From Verrucomicrobiota bacterium (GTDB lineage Bacteria > Verrucomicrobiota > Verrucomicrobiia > Verrucomicrobiales > Verrucomicrobiaceae), in assembly GCA_009885275.1 (NCBI GenBank), contig VFKY01000327.1, forward strand, positions 1 through 22,559: 22,559 nt of DNA, in the 5' to 3' direction. Shown one piece after another: positions 7,505 to 14,788 of this stretch. The notes beneath the pieces are model-generated. The model was not told the origin of the DNA. It searched no databases and saw nothing but the letters and a program-made list of their open reading frames with translations. The position numbers and the translations under genes are program-made. Each line of letters begins with the position of its first letter. The stretch's first letter is position 1.

Positions 7505-9481
7505 ATGCTTTGCTACTCCTGTATCGGGGGCAACATAGAGCGCTCTCTGAGACCGTCAATACTATGCATCATGACATTTATTAAATCCATCTCTGGACAT
7601 CACCCCATGATACAGTGGTCGAAATTAGTCTCACGGTTTGGAAAAGGTGGCGCCATACTTATTGCTATCCTAAGCCTGTTACTCTTAAGCTTAGTGATCT
7701 ACTCCATGAAGGCTGAGTTACCTTGGGGGAAAGTTATTCAAAAGCGAATCTCCAAACAGCTGCCTCTGCAAGCCAAGGAATATGCCATTATCGGCTTATG
7801 GTGGGGATCTATAGGAAGCTCTTTTATCCTCACGTTATTACTAGGAACAGTGAATAAATGGCTGCCGCGACCAGCTATTGAGCAAGCCAGCACAAAGGCA
7901 AATTCCAATCATCGCATCTTTTGGATATTTACAATACTCGCTGTTTTGTTTTCGCTTTACCTGCGAGCACCACGGCTTTCGCACAGTCTATGGAACGATG
8001 AAGAATATGCCATGCGTCGGTTTTCTCATGGCACATGGGAACCTCAAAAAGATGGCACCTCAAAATTTGAGCCCGTCAGTTGGACAGAGACACTTTTCGA
8101 TAATGGCCATGGGAATAACCACCTCATGGCATCATTTGTCACACGCTTATCTCTTGATTTATGGCGCTCTGGTACAAACGCAAAAAGTGAAGCGTTTAGT
8201 GAGGCTGCATTGAGAGCTCCGTCTCTCTTCGTAGGACTCATTACCATCGTTATTATAGCACTATTGGGGCATGAAATTGGCGGGACATCTGTTGGCTGTA
8301 GTGCCGCGTTTTTAATGGCAATATCACCGTGGCATGTTCGCTATGCGACGGAGTCCAAAGGATATTCGCTGATGTTGTTTTTCATTTGCTTAAATCTCTA
8401 TGCGATTATTCGTGCTCTAAAAGATGATAAAATTCGATGGTGGCTTATTTTTGCGATAAGTGAAGCCGGATACCTTTTGAGTTTTGCAGGTTCAATCTAT
8501 GTTGCGGTTTCGATTAACCTATTGGTGACTATCGAGTTACTTAGACTGAAAAAATCTAGGGGCGTTTTTACTTTGATAGCGTTCAATTTAATAGGTGCCA
8601 TCCCGGTAATTATTTGGATGTTTCCAAGTATCCCACAAATCCTGGCTTACTTAAAAGCTGAAGATTCTCTAAGACTTGGGATGGGGTGGGATTGGACGCG
8701 CGATTATTTTTCAGGGCTTGCTATAGGATTTCAATATTCAAATCCTGGCTTAACCCATTCTGGCACCAGTTGGCTGAGTCAATGCCTAACATCTACTTGG
8801 CTATACCTGGTGTTTTTTCTATGGGTAGCACCGATAATGCTTATCACTGGAATTGTCCTGTCATTTTCACGAAACACCGCATCACGCTTAACCATCCTCG
8901 CGCCAACCATTGCAGGAGTCATGGCTTATGCGCATAACTCAGCGCAAAACAATCCCATGGTGGTCTGGTATCTACTTTACACGATCATTCCTGTGGTCTT
9001 TGCGTTACCTTTGGCTATTTCATTTTTTGGAAAAAATAGACCTTGGTTAATGCATACATCGATCTGTTTACTCGTCATAACCTATGCCGCACTCACTTGG
9101 AATGTGAATCAGATTCTACAGCTTCATGATCGTCAACCTATACGTCAAACTGTCGCTACCATTAAAGAGGTAGCACCCAATGCTATGACAGCAACTTTCG
9201 GCGTCAGTGATCGCCAAAGTCAAAGCTACGATCCGCATGTTCATATGCTTGAGAGTGAGTCCGAATTACAGGATTGCATCAACAAATCTCGAGACGCCAA
9301 AGTTCCCTTCTATGTTTATTTTTGTGGGGCCACAGTAAGCCAACAACGCAGGCCAGACTTGATGAAACGGGTCGCTCAATCTGATGAGTTTACACTCTTC
9401 GCGAAAAAATCAGGACATGAAGAATTGTTCAGCTATCAAGTCTATCAATTGACCCCTTCTCAAACCTCTAAACCTTACTGA
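7505..9481 (+). CDS. GT39/ArnT-like polytopic membrane glycosyltransferase
   Basis: The 658-residue protein has many hydrophobic segments, beginning about residues 48-68 and 93-115 and then from about 138 to 520, and a soluble C-terminal domain (about 525-658). After the membrane segment at about 138-154 comes the luminal loop APRLSHSLWNDEEYAM, with the acidic DE pair typical of GT-C enzymes of the PMT/ArnT group. RAPSLFVGL (about 237) and SPWHVRYATESKGYSLML (about 275-292) also fit the GT39 pattern. These enzymes transfer sugars from polyprenyl-phosphate donors on the periplasmic face. The acceptor here is unknown. Starts are possible at 7505, 7571 and 7607. The first two membrane segments lie after residue 45, so none can be excluded. 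It runs divergently from the DUF5069-like gene. Confidence 0.75.
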   Translation: MLCYSCIGGNIERSLRPSILCIMTFIKSISGHHPMIQWSKLVSRFGKGGAILIAILSLLLLSLVIYSMKAELPWGKVIQKRISKQLPLQAKEYAIIGLWWGSIGSSFILTLLLGTVNKWLPRPAIEQASTKANSNHRIFWIFTILAVLFSLYLRAPRLSHSLWNDEEYAMRRFSHGTWEPQKDGTSKFEPVSWTETLFDNGHGNNHLMASFVTRLSLDLWRSGTNAKSEAFSEAALRAPSLFVGLITIVIIALLGHEIGGTSVGCSAAFLMAISPWHVRYATESKGYSLMLFFICLNLYAIIRALKDDKIRWWLIFAISEAGYLLSFAGSIYVAVSINLLVTIELLRLKKSRGVFTLIAFNLIGAIPVIIWMFPSIPQILAYLKAEDSLRLGMGWDWTRDYFSGLAIGFQYSNPGLTHSGTSWLSQCLTSTWLYLVFFLWVAPIMLITGIVLSFSRNTASRLTILAPTIAGVMAYAHNSAQNNPMVVWYLLYTIIPVVFALPLAISFFGKNRPWLMHTSICLLVITYAALTWNVNQILQLHDRQPIRQTVATIKEVAPNAMTATFGVSDRQSQSYDPHVHMLESESELQDCINKSRDAKVPFYVYFCGATVSQQRRPDLMKRVAQSDEFTLFAKKSGHEELFSYQVYQLTPSQTSKPY

Positions 9482-9490
9482 CAGGTTTGC

Positions 9491-9623
9491 GGGATAGACT
9501 ACAACTCAGGGGCGATTTTCGTGCTGTGGCTACGTTGCTCGCTCGTTGGTTATTGTGCAATAGCCGTCTCACTCGCGTCTTGCCACAACACGAAATCCAT
9601 CACCTGATTTTGCAGCCTATCCC
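9491..9623. repeat. Large imperfect inverted repeat (REP/BIME-like hairpin element)
   Basis: A 133-bp stretch folds back on itself almost end to end. Outer arms are GGGATAG (9491-9497) and CTATCCC (9617-9623). Inner arms are GATTTTCGTGCTGTGGC (about 9524-9540) against GCCACAACACGAAATC (about 9582-9597), with CAGG/CCTG pairs between them. The centre is GGTTATTG-TG-CAATAGCC (about 9548-9565). It sits between two convergent genes and supplies the stop codon region of the PHP gene. It lacks a T tract, so it is not a classic terminator. The architecture is that of dispersed extragenic palindromes. Whether copies exist elsewhere cannot be seen from this window. Confidence 0.75.
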
Positions 9624-10507
9624 ACGCACCCATCAGCAAGTGAAAACTCCGGTTGGTTAGGCATTAGCAAAGCTTTCTTAAGCGCTGGCAATACATCGAT
9701 TATCTTGAGTTCATTTCGCTGGCGAAGATTGAATATATTTACGGTATTAAATCCAGCCTGTTGCAGCATTTCTAGTGCCGAAATGAAATTCTCGCTGACT
9801 CGTTGTGGTTGATGCGAATCAGATCCAATGACCACAGGTATCCCCCGCTCACTCATCATTCGTAACATCAGAGGGCCGGGATTCATCTCTGGAAAGACCT
9901 TGTGCCTCCCTGAAGTATTTAACTCCATGGCAACGCCGGTTTTGGCAATTCGATCCAAAGCAGAAGAAATCACAGGTACCCATTCATCCTCATTCCATGC
10001 TTCCGGTTGGTAGTTCTTAATAAGGTCTGGATGCGAGAGACAGTCGAATAATCCAGTCTCCGCAGAGTCAGCGAGATGCTCGAAGTACGTTCGACGAAAC
10101 TCATCGGCGCTACCAATTTCGAATCGATCTCGATACTCAGGGCCCTGCCAATGGACCGAACCCAGAACATAATGCAGTGGAGCCCGTTGATGTAACATCT
10201 CCGCCCACTTTTCATGACCCGGAAAGTAATCGCTTTCAATTCCCAATCGAATCTCAAGCTGCCCTTCGTAGCGCAGGCGACATTTTTCAACCATCGTTAC
10301 ATAATCGTCAAACTCCGCGTCACTCATCCGCACACTGGGCCAGAAACCCTTAGGCATAGGTCCGTGACAAGTAAAAATGATTCCCTTTAATCCCCGTTCA
10401 ATCGCACGATCAGCGTACTGCTCCGGTTCACCGAAGGCATGCTTGCACAAAGGTGTGTGCATATGGGAATCAAAATAAACTAGATCACTCATGGTCTTCG
10501 ATATCAT
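9617..10507 (-). CDS. PHP-domain phosphoesterase, histidinol-phosphatase (HisK/HisJ) type
   Basis: The 296-residue protein shows the metal-binding motifs of the PHP superfamily in order: DSHMHTPLCKHA (about 13-24), TCHGPMP, GIESDYFPG, LGSVHW, LSHPDLIKN, MELNTSG and IGSDSHQP. The set of His, Asp and Glu residues fits a trinuclear metal site that hydrolyses phosphate monoesters. The closest named relatives are histidinol-phosphate phosphatases of the PHP type (final dephosphorylation before histidinol in histidine synthesis). General phosphoesterases share the fold, so the substrate is not certain, and no his genes are nearby. Starts at 10507 or at the in-frame ATG at 10492 are both possible. 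The stop codon TAG (9619-9617) lies inside the large inverted repeat, so the last residues may have been altered by its insertion. Confidence 0.82.
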   Translation of the reverse strand: MISKTMSDLVYFDSHMHTPLCKHAFGEPEQYADRAIERGLKGIIFTCHGPMPKGFWPSVRMSDAEFDDYVTMVEKCRLRYEGQLEIRLGIESDYFPGHEKWAEMLHQRAPLHYVLGSVHWQGPEYRDRFEIGSADEFRRTYFEHLADSAETGLFDCLSHPDLIKNYQPEAWNEDEWVPVISSALDRIAKTGVAMELNTSGRHKVFPEMNPGPLMLRMMSERGIPVVIGSDSHQPQRVSENFISALEMLQQAGFNTVNIFNLRQRNELKIIDVLPALKKALLMPNQPEFSLADGCVG

Positions 10508-10533
10508 AGATACCGTTCGAGGACAAGTTCACA

Positions 10534-11481
10534 CTACCGACCTGTTCGGTCAAGAATGAGCCATCCCTTGCCCTCAACAGCATGAATTTCCACGACATCG
10601 ATTGCAGATTGCTTTGCAGAATAAGAAAGCCGTAAGATCACTGGGGCATCCTTGCCCTTAGCGAGCTCTAACTGCTCCATCAGTAGCTTGAAGTGCTCAT
10701 CGTTGGGGTCAACTGTTGCATAAAGGTCGCCAATCTCTGAAGGATGATTCAATTTGATACGTAATGCGACTGATGCGTTGCTTGTAAGGTCGATATCGTC
10801 AGCCTTCGATGCGAGTAATCGGAAAATCTTGGGGTCTGTAGGTTTAACTTTGATAAAATCCCCCCAATCCATTTCGCTGTAATGGATGGAACTTTCCCAA
10901 TCAATAAGAAAGCCTATATCCGTCAACTCAATGACAACGTTAATGGGAGGAGCATCATTGAAGGTTACCTCAGCATAGGCAAAACGATATCCGGGTTCAT
11001 CCACGGGGACAGCCCATGTGATACCGTTGAAAACACGAGGTTGAAAGGGGTGCCTATGGTAGTGATCCTCAATCAATGGACGCACCCTTCTAGCGTCTCG
11101 AACCAGTGGCAATATTTCGGGGATTGTTTTTGCTTCAAAAAACTCCTCTAAAACGTTTGCGAGCTCAGGCAAACGTTTATCTAGATCCTTTAAATCCGCG
11201 GTAGTCTTGGATTTACTTGCTTTAGCCGCATCATATTCATTGGACTGATTCGCTTCCTTTGGCCGCTTGAGCAACTTCCCGTCTGGACCATACATTTGCT
11301 CTACAAAATCCCACTCTAATTTTGGGCGTAATTCAATCTGCTTATAGATCACAAACCCTATGACGGAAAGAATAGCTAGAGCTGATATCAGACCTATGCT
11401 CCGAGTAAAGAAGATGAAGCTCCATTCTTTTTCCTTGATCTTAGCCGTCTTGGATAACTCATAATCAGAAGGTTCGGACAT
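10534..11481 (-). CDS. Membrane-anchored protein of unknown function
   Basis: I do not recognise a named family for this 315-residue protein. It has a charged cytoplasmic N-terminus (about 1-22), one membrane helix (about 23-47, containing GLISALAILSVIGFVIY), a linker, and a soluble extracytoplasmic domain. The segment FFEAKTIPEILPLVRDARRV with RPLIEDHYHRHP resembles a motif I associate with many uncharacterised verrucomicrobial proteins, where a short helical module precedes an NTF2-like or beta-rich domain. The rest (VNVVIELTDIGFLIDWESS, VALRIKLNHPSE) looks beta-rich. Its ATG lies 13 nt after the encoded CCA of tRNA-Thr, without a Shine-Dalgarno, so its mRNA probably arises by tRNA processing or from a promoter within the tRNA. 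It is 27 bp upstream of the PHP gene, likely the same transcript. Confidence 0.7.
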   Translation of the reverse strand: MSEPSDYELSKTAKIKEKEWSFIFFTRSIGLISALAILSVIGFVIYKQIELRPKLEWDFVEQMYGPDGKLLKRPKEANQSNEYDAAKASKSKTTADLKDLDKRLPELANVLEEFFEAKTIPEILPLVRDARRVRPLIEDHYHRHPFQPRVFNGITWAVPVDEPGYRFAYAEVTFNDAPPINVVIELTDIGFLIDWESSIHYSEMDWGDFIKVKPTDPKIFRLLASKADDIDLTSNASVALRIKLNHPSEIGDLYATVDPNDEHFKLLMEQLELAKGKDAPVILRLSYSAKQSAIDVVEIHAVEGKGWLILDRTGR

Positions 11482-11494
11482 GTAATCTACGGGC

Positions 11495-11569
11495 TGGAGC
11501 CGAAGGCGGGAATTGAACCCGCGACCCGCGCATTACGAATGCGCTGCTCTACCTCTGAGCTACTTCGGC
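11495..11569 (-). tRNA. tRNA-Thr (anticodon CGU), CCA encoded
   Basis: A full cloverleaf can be drawn: acceptor arms GCCGAAG / CTTCGGC, D-arm with AGCTCAGAGGTAGAGC, anticodon stem GCGCA/TGCGC with loop TTCGTAA (anticodon CGT at 11537-11535), and T-arm CGGGTTCAATTCCCG. The discriminator is T and the 3' CCA is genome-encoded (ending at 11495). Anticodon CGU reads ACG threonine codons. The variable loop is of normal class I length. A protein gene starts 13 nt downstream on the same strand. Confidence 0.97.
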
Positions 11570-11594
11570 GTTTTTCAAAAATTAAGACTGCTAA

Positions 11595-11622
11595 CTGATA
11601 GTTATGATAGGACCGTTGTCAT
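11595..11622 (-). promoter_or_regulatory. Candidate tRNA-Thr promoter
   Basis: On the minus strand ATGACA (11622-11617) is followed after 16 bp by TATCAG (11600-11595). This places transcription start about 20 nt before the tRNA 5' end. Matches to the sigma-70 consensus are partial (4-5 of 6 each), so it is only a candidate. Confidence 0.25.
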
Positions 11623-11645
11623 CAGCTTTCTTCATAGCGAATAAT
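11616..11645 (+). promoter_or_regulatory. Candidate promoter of the 11678-13125 gene pair
   Basis: On the plus strand TTGTCA (11616-11621) is followed after 18 bp by AATAAT (11640-11645). The -35 overlaps the -35 proposed for the divergent tRNA-Thr promoter, so the two would share DNA. Consensus matches are moderate and no other support is visible. Confidence 0.25.
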
Positions 11646-11677
11646 AAAATCATCCAGCATGACAAAATACTAGCCTA

Positions 11678-12187
11678 ATGACCAGATCTTGGTTTTATAC
11701 TCAACCAATGCGTGAATTCTATTATTTAGCACAACAGTTGTGGCAAAGAGTGCCCTTCCGCCATGCGCTTCTTCTTGTCATTTTTCTTGCGGGCATCAAA
11801 GAGCAATACCCCTTCTCAGATTTTCCCATGTATTCTCACTTGGATGCTGAGTCGGATGTATTATACGTGACTGATCAGGAGGACAATGTCCTACCCATGG
11901 AAAAGCTCTTTGGCACAGGGGCCAGCACACAAAAGAAAGTGTTCATGACAGAATTGAAAAGTATCTGCAACCCGAAGAAACGAGATACACGAGATGCACT
12001 GCCTGAGGAAAAACAGCAAGCAGGTATCCAACTCATGGATAAGCTAATGCCTAAACTTAAACGGGATAAATTGGCAGCCATGGGTGCCACCGCGACGAGT
12101 TTGCGGATTTATTACAAAGTCTATACTCTCGACGCAGGCAATATTTCAAGCGGTAAATCACAACTGGTGGCTGAGCGCGCTCTATGA
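11678..12187 (+). CDS. Small membrane-anchored protein of unknown function, coupled to downstream membrane gene
   Basis: I do not recognise this 169-residue protein. It has one hydrophobic segment near the N-terminus (about residues 27-42, FRHALLLVIFLAGI), then a hydrophilic domain starting with YPFSDFPMYSHLDAE and continuing with mixed helices rich in lysine. The motif PFSxFPMYS recurs, as I recall, in proteins encoded beside HTTM-like membrane proteins in planctomycetes and verrucomicrobia, which fits the next gene. The stop overlaps that gene's start by 4 nt (ATGA), which implies translational coupling and a joint role. Starts at 11678 and 11708 (second Met) are both possible. Neither has a Shine-Dalgarno. 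Confidence 0.65.
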   Translation: MTRSWFYTQPMREFYYLAQQLWQRVPFRHALLLVIFLAGIKEQYPFSDFPMYSHLDAESDVLYVTDQEDNVLPMEKLFGTGASTQKKVFMTELKSICNPKKRDTRDALPEEKQQAGIQLMDKLMPKLKRDKLAAMGATATSLRIYYKVYTLDAGNISSGKSQLVAERAL

Positions 12188-13125
12188 CCTTCCTCATGAC
12201 TGAATCAACATCGACTGACACCACTGGTCATAAATCCACTCTCGGAGCAAACGTTTTCCACTGGGGCGCTTTTGAGATGTTCTTCATGCGCCTTGGCTTT
12301 GCCGCACTCGTTTTTATTGCCATCAAATGGGAAATTGGCAGCCTTGGCCCTGCTGACCCAAAGAAACTTACCGGACTTGCTCATTTCATCAATTTAGATG
12401 GGTTGAGAAACCTCCATTCCATCTGGATATGGCAGACCATCACTGGCTTGGGGTTGCTGCTTTATGTTGCAGGTATCCTCCCCGTTCTTGGATTGGCGCC
12501 CGCTTTGTTTTTCAGTATTGGTGTAGGCACTCTCGCTAACTCACAAGGTGCTGCCAACCATAGCACTCAATTAGTTTCCATGCTTTTATTGGGCCAGTTC
12601 ATCGTCTTTCTTTTGCCAAAAATCAGACGTGTCCCCTTAACCGCCTCATCTTGGTTTCAACCGTCTACGTCTCTATTACAAAGATCAATCTATGTCAGTC
12701 TCGTCATTTTCGTCGCTGGATATGTCGTCTGTGGTTATAGCAAACTAAACAACTCCGACTGGCAATGGATACAAAGAGTGCCGAATCTGGCTCTCGAGCT
12801 TCAAAAATCCAATTGGAGCTCATACTATGACACACTACAACCCGTGCCCGAATCACTGGAAACAGTGGTAAATCTCATGACTAAATACCCCAATTGGGCG
12901 CGTGTTTTTTTTGGGGCTGGATTGTTTATCGAGCTCTTTACTTTCGTTGCACTCATTGGTCGTCGCTCATCATTTTTCACTGGCATCGTAATCATTATTC
13001 TTCATCTAAGTATCAGCAGACTCATGCAATTGGACTTCTACTATCACATGGCCGCAGCTTTGATTTTCTTAGTCAACATACCCGGAATACGCGAGACCTT
13101 CGCTCCCAAGAAACGATGGTTTTAA
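12184..13125 (+). CDS. Polytopic membrane protein, HTTM/DoxX-like
   Basis: The 313-residue protein has about six to eight hydrophobic segments, including about 33-47 (LGFAALVFIAIKW), 76-100, 105-120, 137-150, 177-192, 245-262, 267-280 and 287-300. Phrases such as GYSKLNNSDWQWIQ followed by a late GLFIELFTFVALIGRRS resemble HTTM (vitamin K-dependent carboxylase-like) and DoxX-type proteins, in which a SKL..W motif precedes helices with an E-L-F pair. The likeness is weak and no catalytic residues can be pointed to. Starting inside the previous stop codon (ATGA), it is almost certainly co-translated with the small anchored protein. Function is unknown. A role in membrane redox or lipid modification would be guesswork. 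Confidence 0.7.
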   Translation: MTFLMTESTSTDTTGHKSTLGANVFHWGAFEMFFMRLGFAALVFIAIKWEIGSLGPADPKKLTGLAHFINLDGLRNLHSIWIWQTITGLGLLLYVAGILPVLGLAPALFFSIGVGTLANSQGAANHSTQLVSMLLLGQFIVFLLPKIRRVPLTASSWFQPSTSLLQRSIYVSLVIFVAGYVVCGYSKLNNSDWQWIQRVPNLALELQKSNWSSYYDTLQPVPESLETVVNLMTKYPNWARVFFGAGLFIELFTFVALIGRRSSFFTGIVIIILHLSISRLMQLDFYYHMAAALIFLVNIPGIRETFAPKKRWF

Positions 13126-13192
13126 TACAAAAAAAGCCCTGGAATGAGAGCCTGCCAATAAGTCGCAACACCTGGTATTTTGTTGCCTGAAG

Positions 13193-13223
13193 TTGCTATT
13201 TCCTCAAACTCGCAAACTAGAAT
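13193..13223 (+). promoter_or_regulatory. Candidate promoter of the sugar-acid cluster
   Basis: TTGCTA (13193-13198) and TAGAAT (13218-13223, 5 of 6 matches) are 19 bp apart, slightly long. The ATG follows only 15 bp after the -10 box, so the leader would be about 8 nt, consistent with the absence of a Shine-Dalgarno. Support is limited to this match. Confidence 0.25.
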
Positions 13224-13238
13224 CAAAGAACCCCAGTT

Positions 13239-14738
13239 ATGAAATCAATTCCAAAGCTGCTCTTAACTCTATTTCTCATCCAACCCCTTCACGCTGGGGA
13301 CTGGACATCACTTTTCGATGGTAAAACACTGAACGGATTTACTCAGCGTGGAGGAATCGCCAAATATACCGTAGATGAAGAATCTATTCTAGGCACCACC
13401 GTACCCAACACCCCCAACTCCTTTCTTTGCACTAACAAAGATTTTGAAAACTTCATTCTAGAGCTCGAATTCAAAGTCGACCCTCGCATGAATTCTGGCA
13501 TCCAATTCCGCAGTGAATCGAAACCAGAATATAAGAACGGAATCGTACATGGGTACCAATCTGAAATTGATCCCAGCCAGCGAGCCTGGACGGCAGGAAT
13601 TTATGAGGAATCTCGACGCGGATGGCTCGCGAACCTTGAGAAAAATGAGGCTGCCCGCGCAGCTTTCAAACAAAACGAATGGAATAAAGTGCGAATCGAA
13701 GCTATCGGCAATCACCTCCGCACCTTCCTCAATGAAGTGCCAGCGGCCGACCTCATTGATGACATGACTGCGAAGGGATTCATCGCTCTCCAAGTTCACG
13801 GCATTGGCAAAAAAGATGAACAAATGCAAGTTCGCTGGCGCAACATCCGTCTCATGGAAAATCCAACTCCAACGGATTTAAAACCTGCTAATAAATTCAA
13901 TCCAATTAACACCAAAGACATCGTTCCCGCTCAAGTAGAGGTGCGATTGATTCAAAATGGCTTCAAGTTTACGGAAGGACCAGCGCTTGCTCCCGATGGT
14001 CGGATCTATTTTTCTGACATTCCTAACGCTCGCATACACATCTACGATCCAACTACCGACAAGGTGACCGTCCATCGTGAAAATTCTGGTGGTGCCAATG
14101 GTTTAATGTTCATGCCGGATGGTTCACTTCTGGCGTGTGAAATGAAGAATCGCCGTTTGACGAGTGAAATTAAAGGTGAAATCAAAGTGCTTGCAGAAAC
14201 GTGCAACGGCAAACGATTCAATCAAACCAATGATGTCGATCTCGATGGAAAGGGTGGCATCTACTTTACGGACCCCAACTACGGTCAAAAGGAAGATATC
14301 CAAATGGACAAGGAATGCGTCTATTACATTGCACCCGGCAGTGATAAGGCCATTCTCGTGGTGGATGATTGTCTAAAACCCAACGGCGTGATTGTCTCAC
14401 TAGATAAAAAAAATCTCTATGTCGGCGACAATGGCGCCAACAAAATTCGCGTCTATGACATCGAGCCTGATGGCACTGTGAAAAATGGCCGCGATTTTGC
14501 TAAAATGGCACCCGACAAAACCAACGGGGGCGACGGCATAACCCTGGATGAGAAGGGTAACCTCTATGTCACCGCTCAAGAGTTCGTTTGGATTTTCAAT
14601 CCTCAAGGAAATGAGATTGCGAAGATTAAAGTACCCGAGGACCCTGCCAACTGTGTTTTTGGTCGTAACAATATCCTCTACATCACGGCTAGAACTGGAT
14701 TCTACGCAGTGAAACTAAATGTCGGTGGTCCCAAATAA
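13239..14738 (+). CDS. Secreted DUF1080 (3-keto-disaccharide hydrolase-like) - SMP-30/gluconolactonase fusion
   Basis: A signal peptide (about 1-19, cleavage after PLHA) is followed by two domains. Residues about 21-208 are a DUF1080 jellyroll: WTSLFDGKTLNGF at the start, MNSGIQFRS, and LQVHGIGKKDEQMQVRWRNI at the end. This family includes 3-keto-glycoside hydrolases. Residues about 232-495 are an SMP-30/gluconolactonase beta-propeller with the expected metal and catalytic residues in FTEGPALAPDG (E246), NQTNDVDLDG (N331), LKPNGVIVS (N382) and NGGDGITLDE (D432). The product should act in the periplasm or outside the cell, first releasing a sugar or keto-sugar and then opening a lactone. Both domains are familiar in planctomycetes and verrucomicrobia. 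The next genes encode a dehydratase and a DapA-type lyase, which fit downstream steps. The true substrate is not shown by the sequence. Confidence 0.88.
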   Translation: MKSIPKLLLTLFLIQPLHAGDWTSLFDGKTLNGFTQRGGIAKYTVDEESILGTTVPNTPNSFLCTNKDFENFILELEFKVDPRMNSGIQFRSESKPEYKNGIVHGYQSEIDPSQRAWTAGIYEESRRGWLANLEKNEAARAAFKQNEWNKVRIEAIGNHLRTFLNEVPAADLIDDMTAKGFIALQVHGIGKKDEQMQVRWRNIRLMENPTPTDLKPANKFNPINTKDIVPAQVEVRLIQNGFKFTEGPALAPDGRIYFSDIPNARIHIYDPTTDKVTVHRENSGGANGLMFMPDGSLLACEMKNRRLTSEIKGEIKVLAETCNGKRFNQTNDVDLDGKGGIYFTDPNYGQKEDIQMDKECVYYIAPGSDKAILVVDDCLKPNGVIVSLDKKNLYVGDNGANKIRVYDIEPDGTVKNGRDFAKMAPDKTNGGDGITLDEKGNLYVTAQEFVWIFNPQGNEIAKIKVPEDPANCVFGRNNILYITARTGFYAVKLNVGGPK

Positions 14739-14788
14739 AGAGCGTCTTTTTTTGACTCTCCTTATCCCCTGTTGCTATCTCTCAGTTC

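Noticed and set aside
9970..10290. Minus-strand frame of 106 codons inside the PHP gene
   Set aside because: It overlaps the PHP gene on the same strand in another frame, and the PHP gene shows all catalytic motifs.
13127..13160. A-run followed by GCCCTGG after the HTTM-like gene, looking like half of a terminator
   Set aside because: No complementary second arm with adequate pairing was found.
14742..14762. GAGCGTC-T7-GACTCTC stem after the DUF1080 fusion
   Set aside because: The stem has a mismatch and the T run is the loop rather than a tail, so it does not make a usable terminator.
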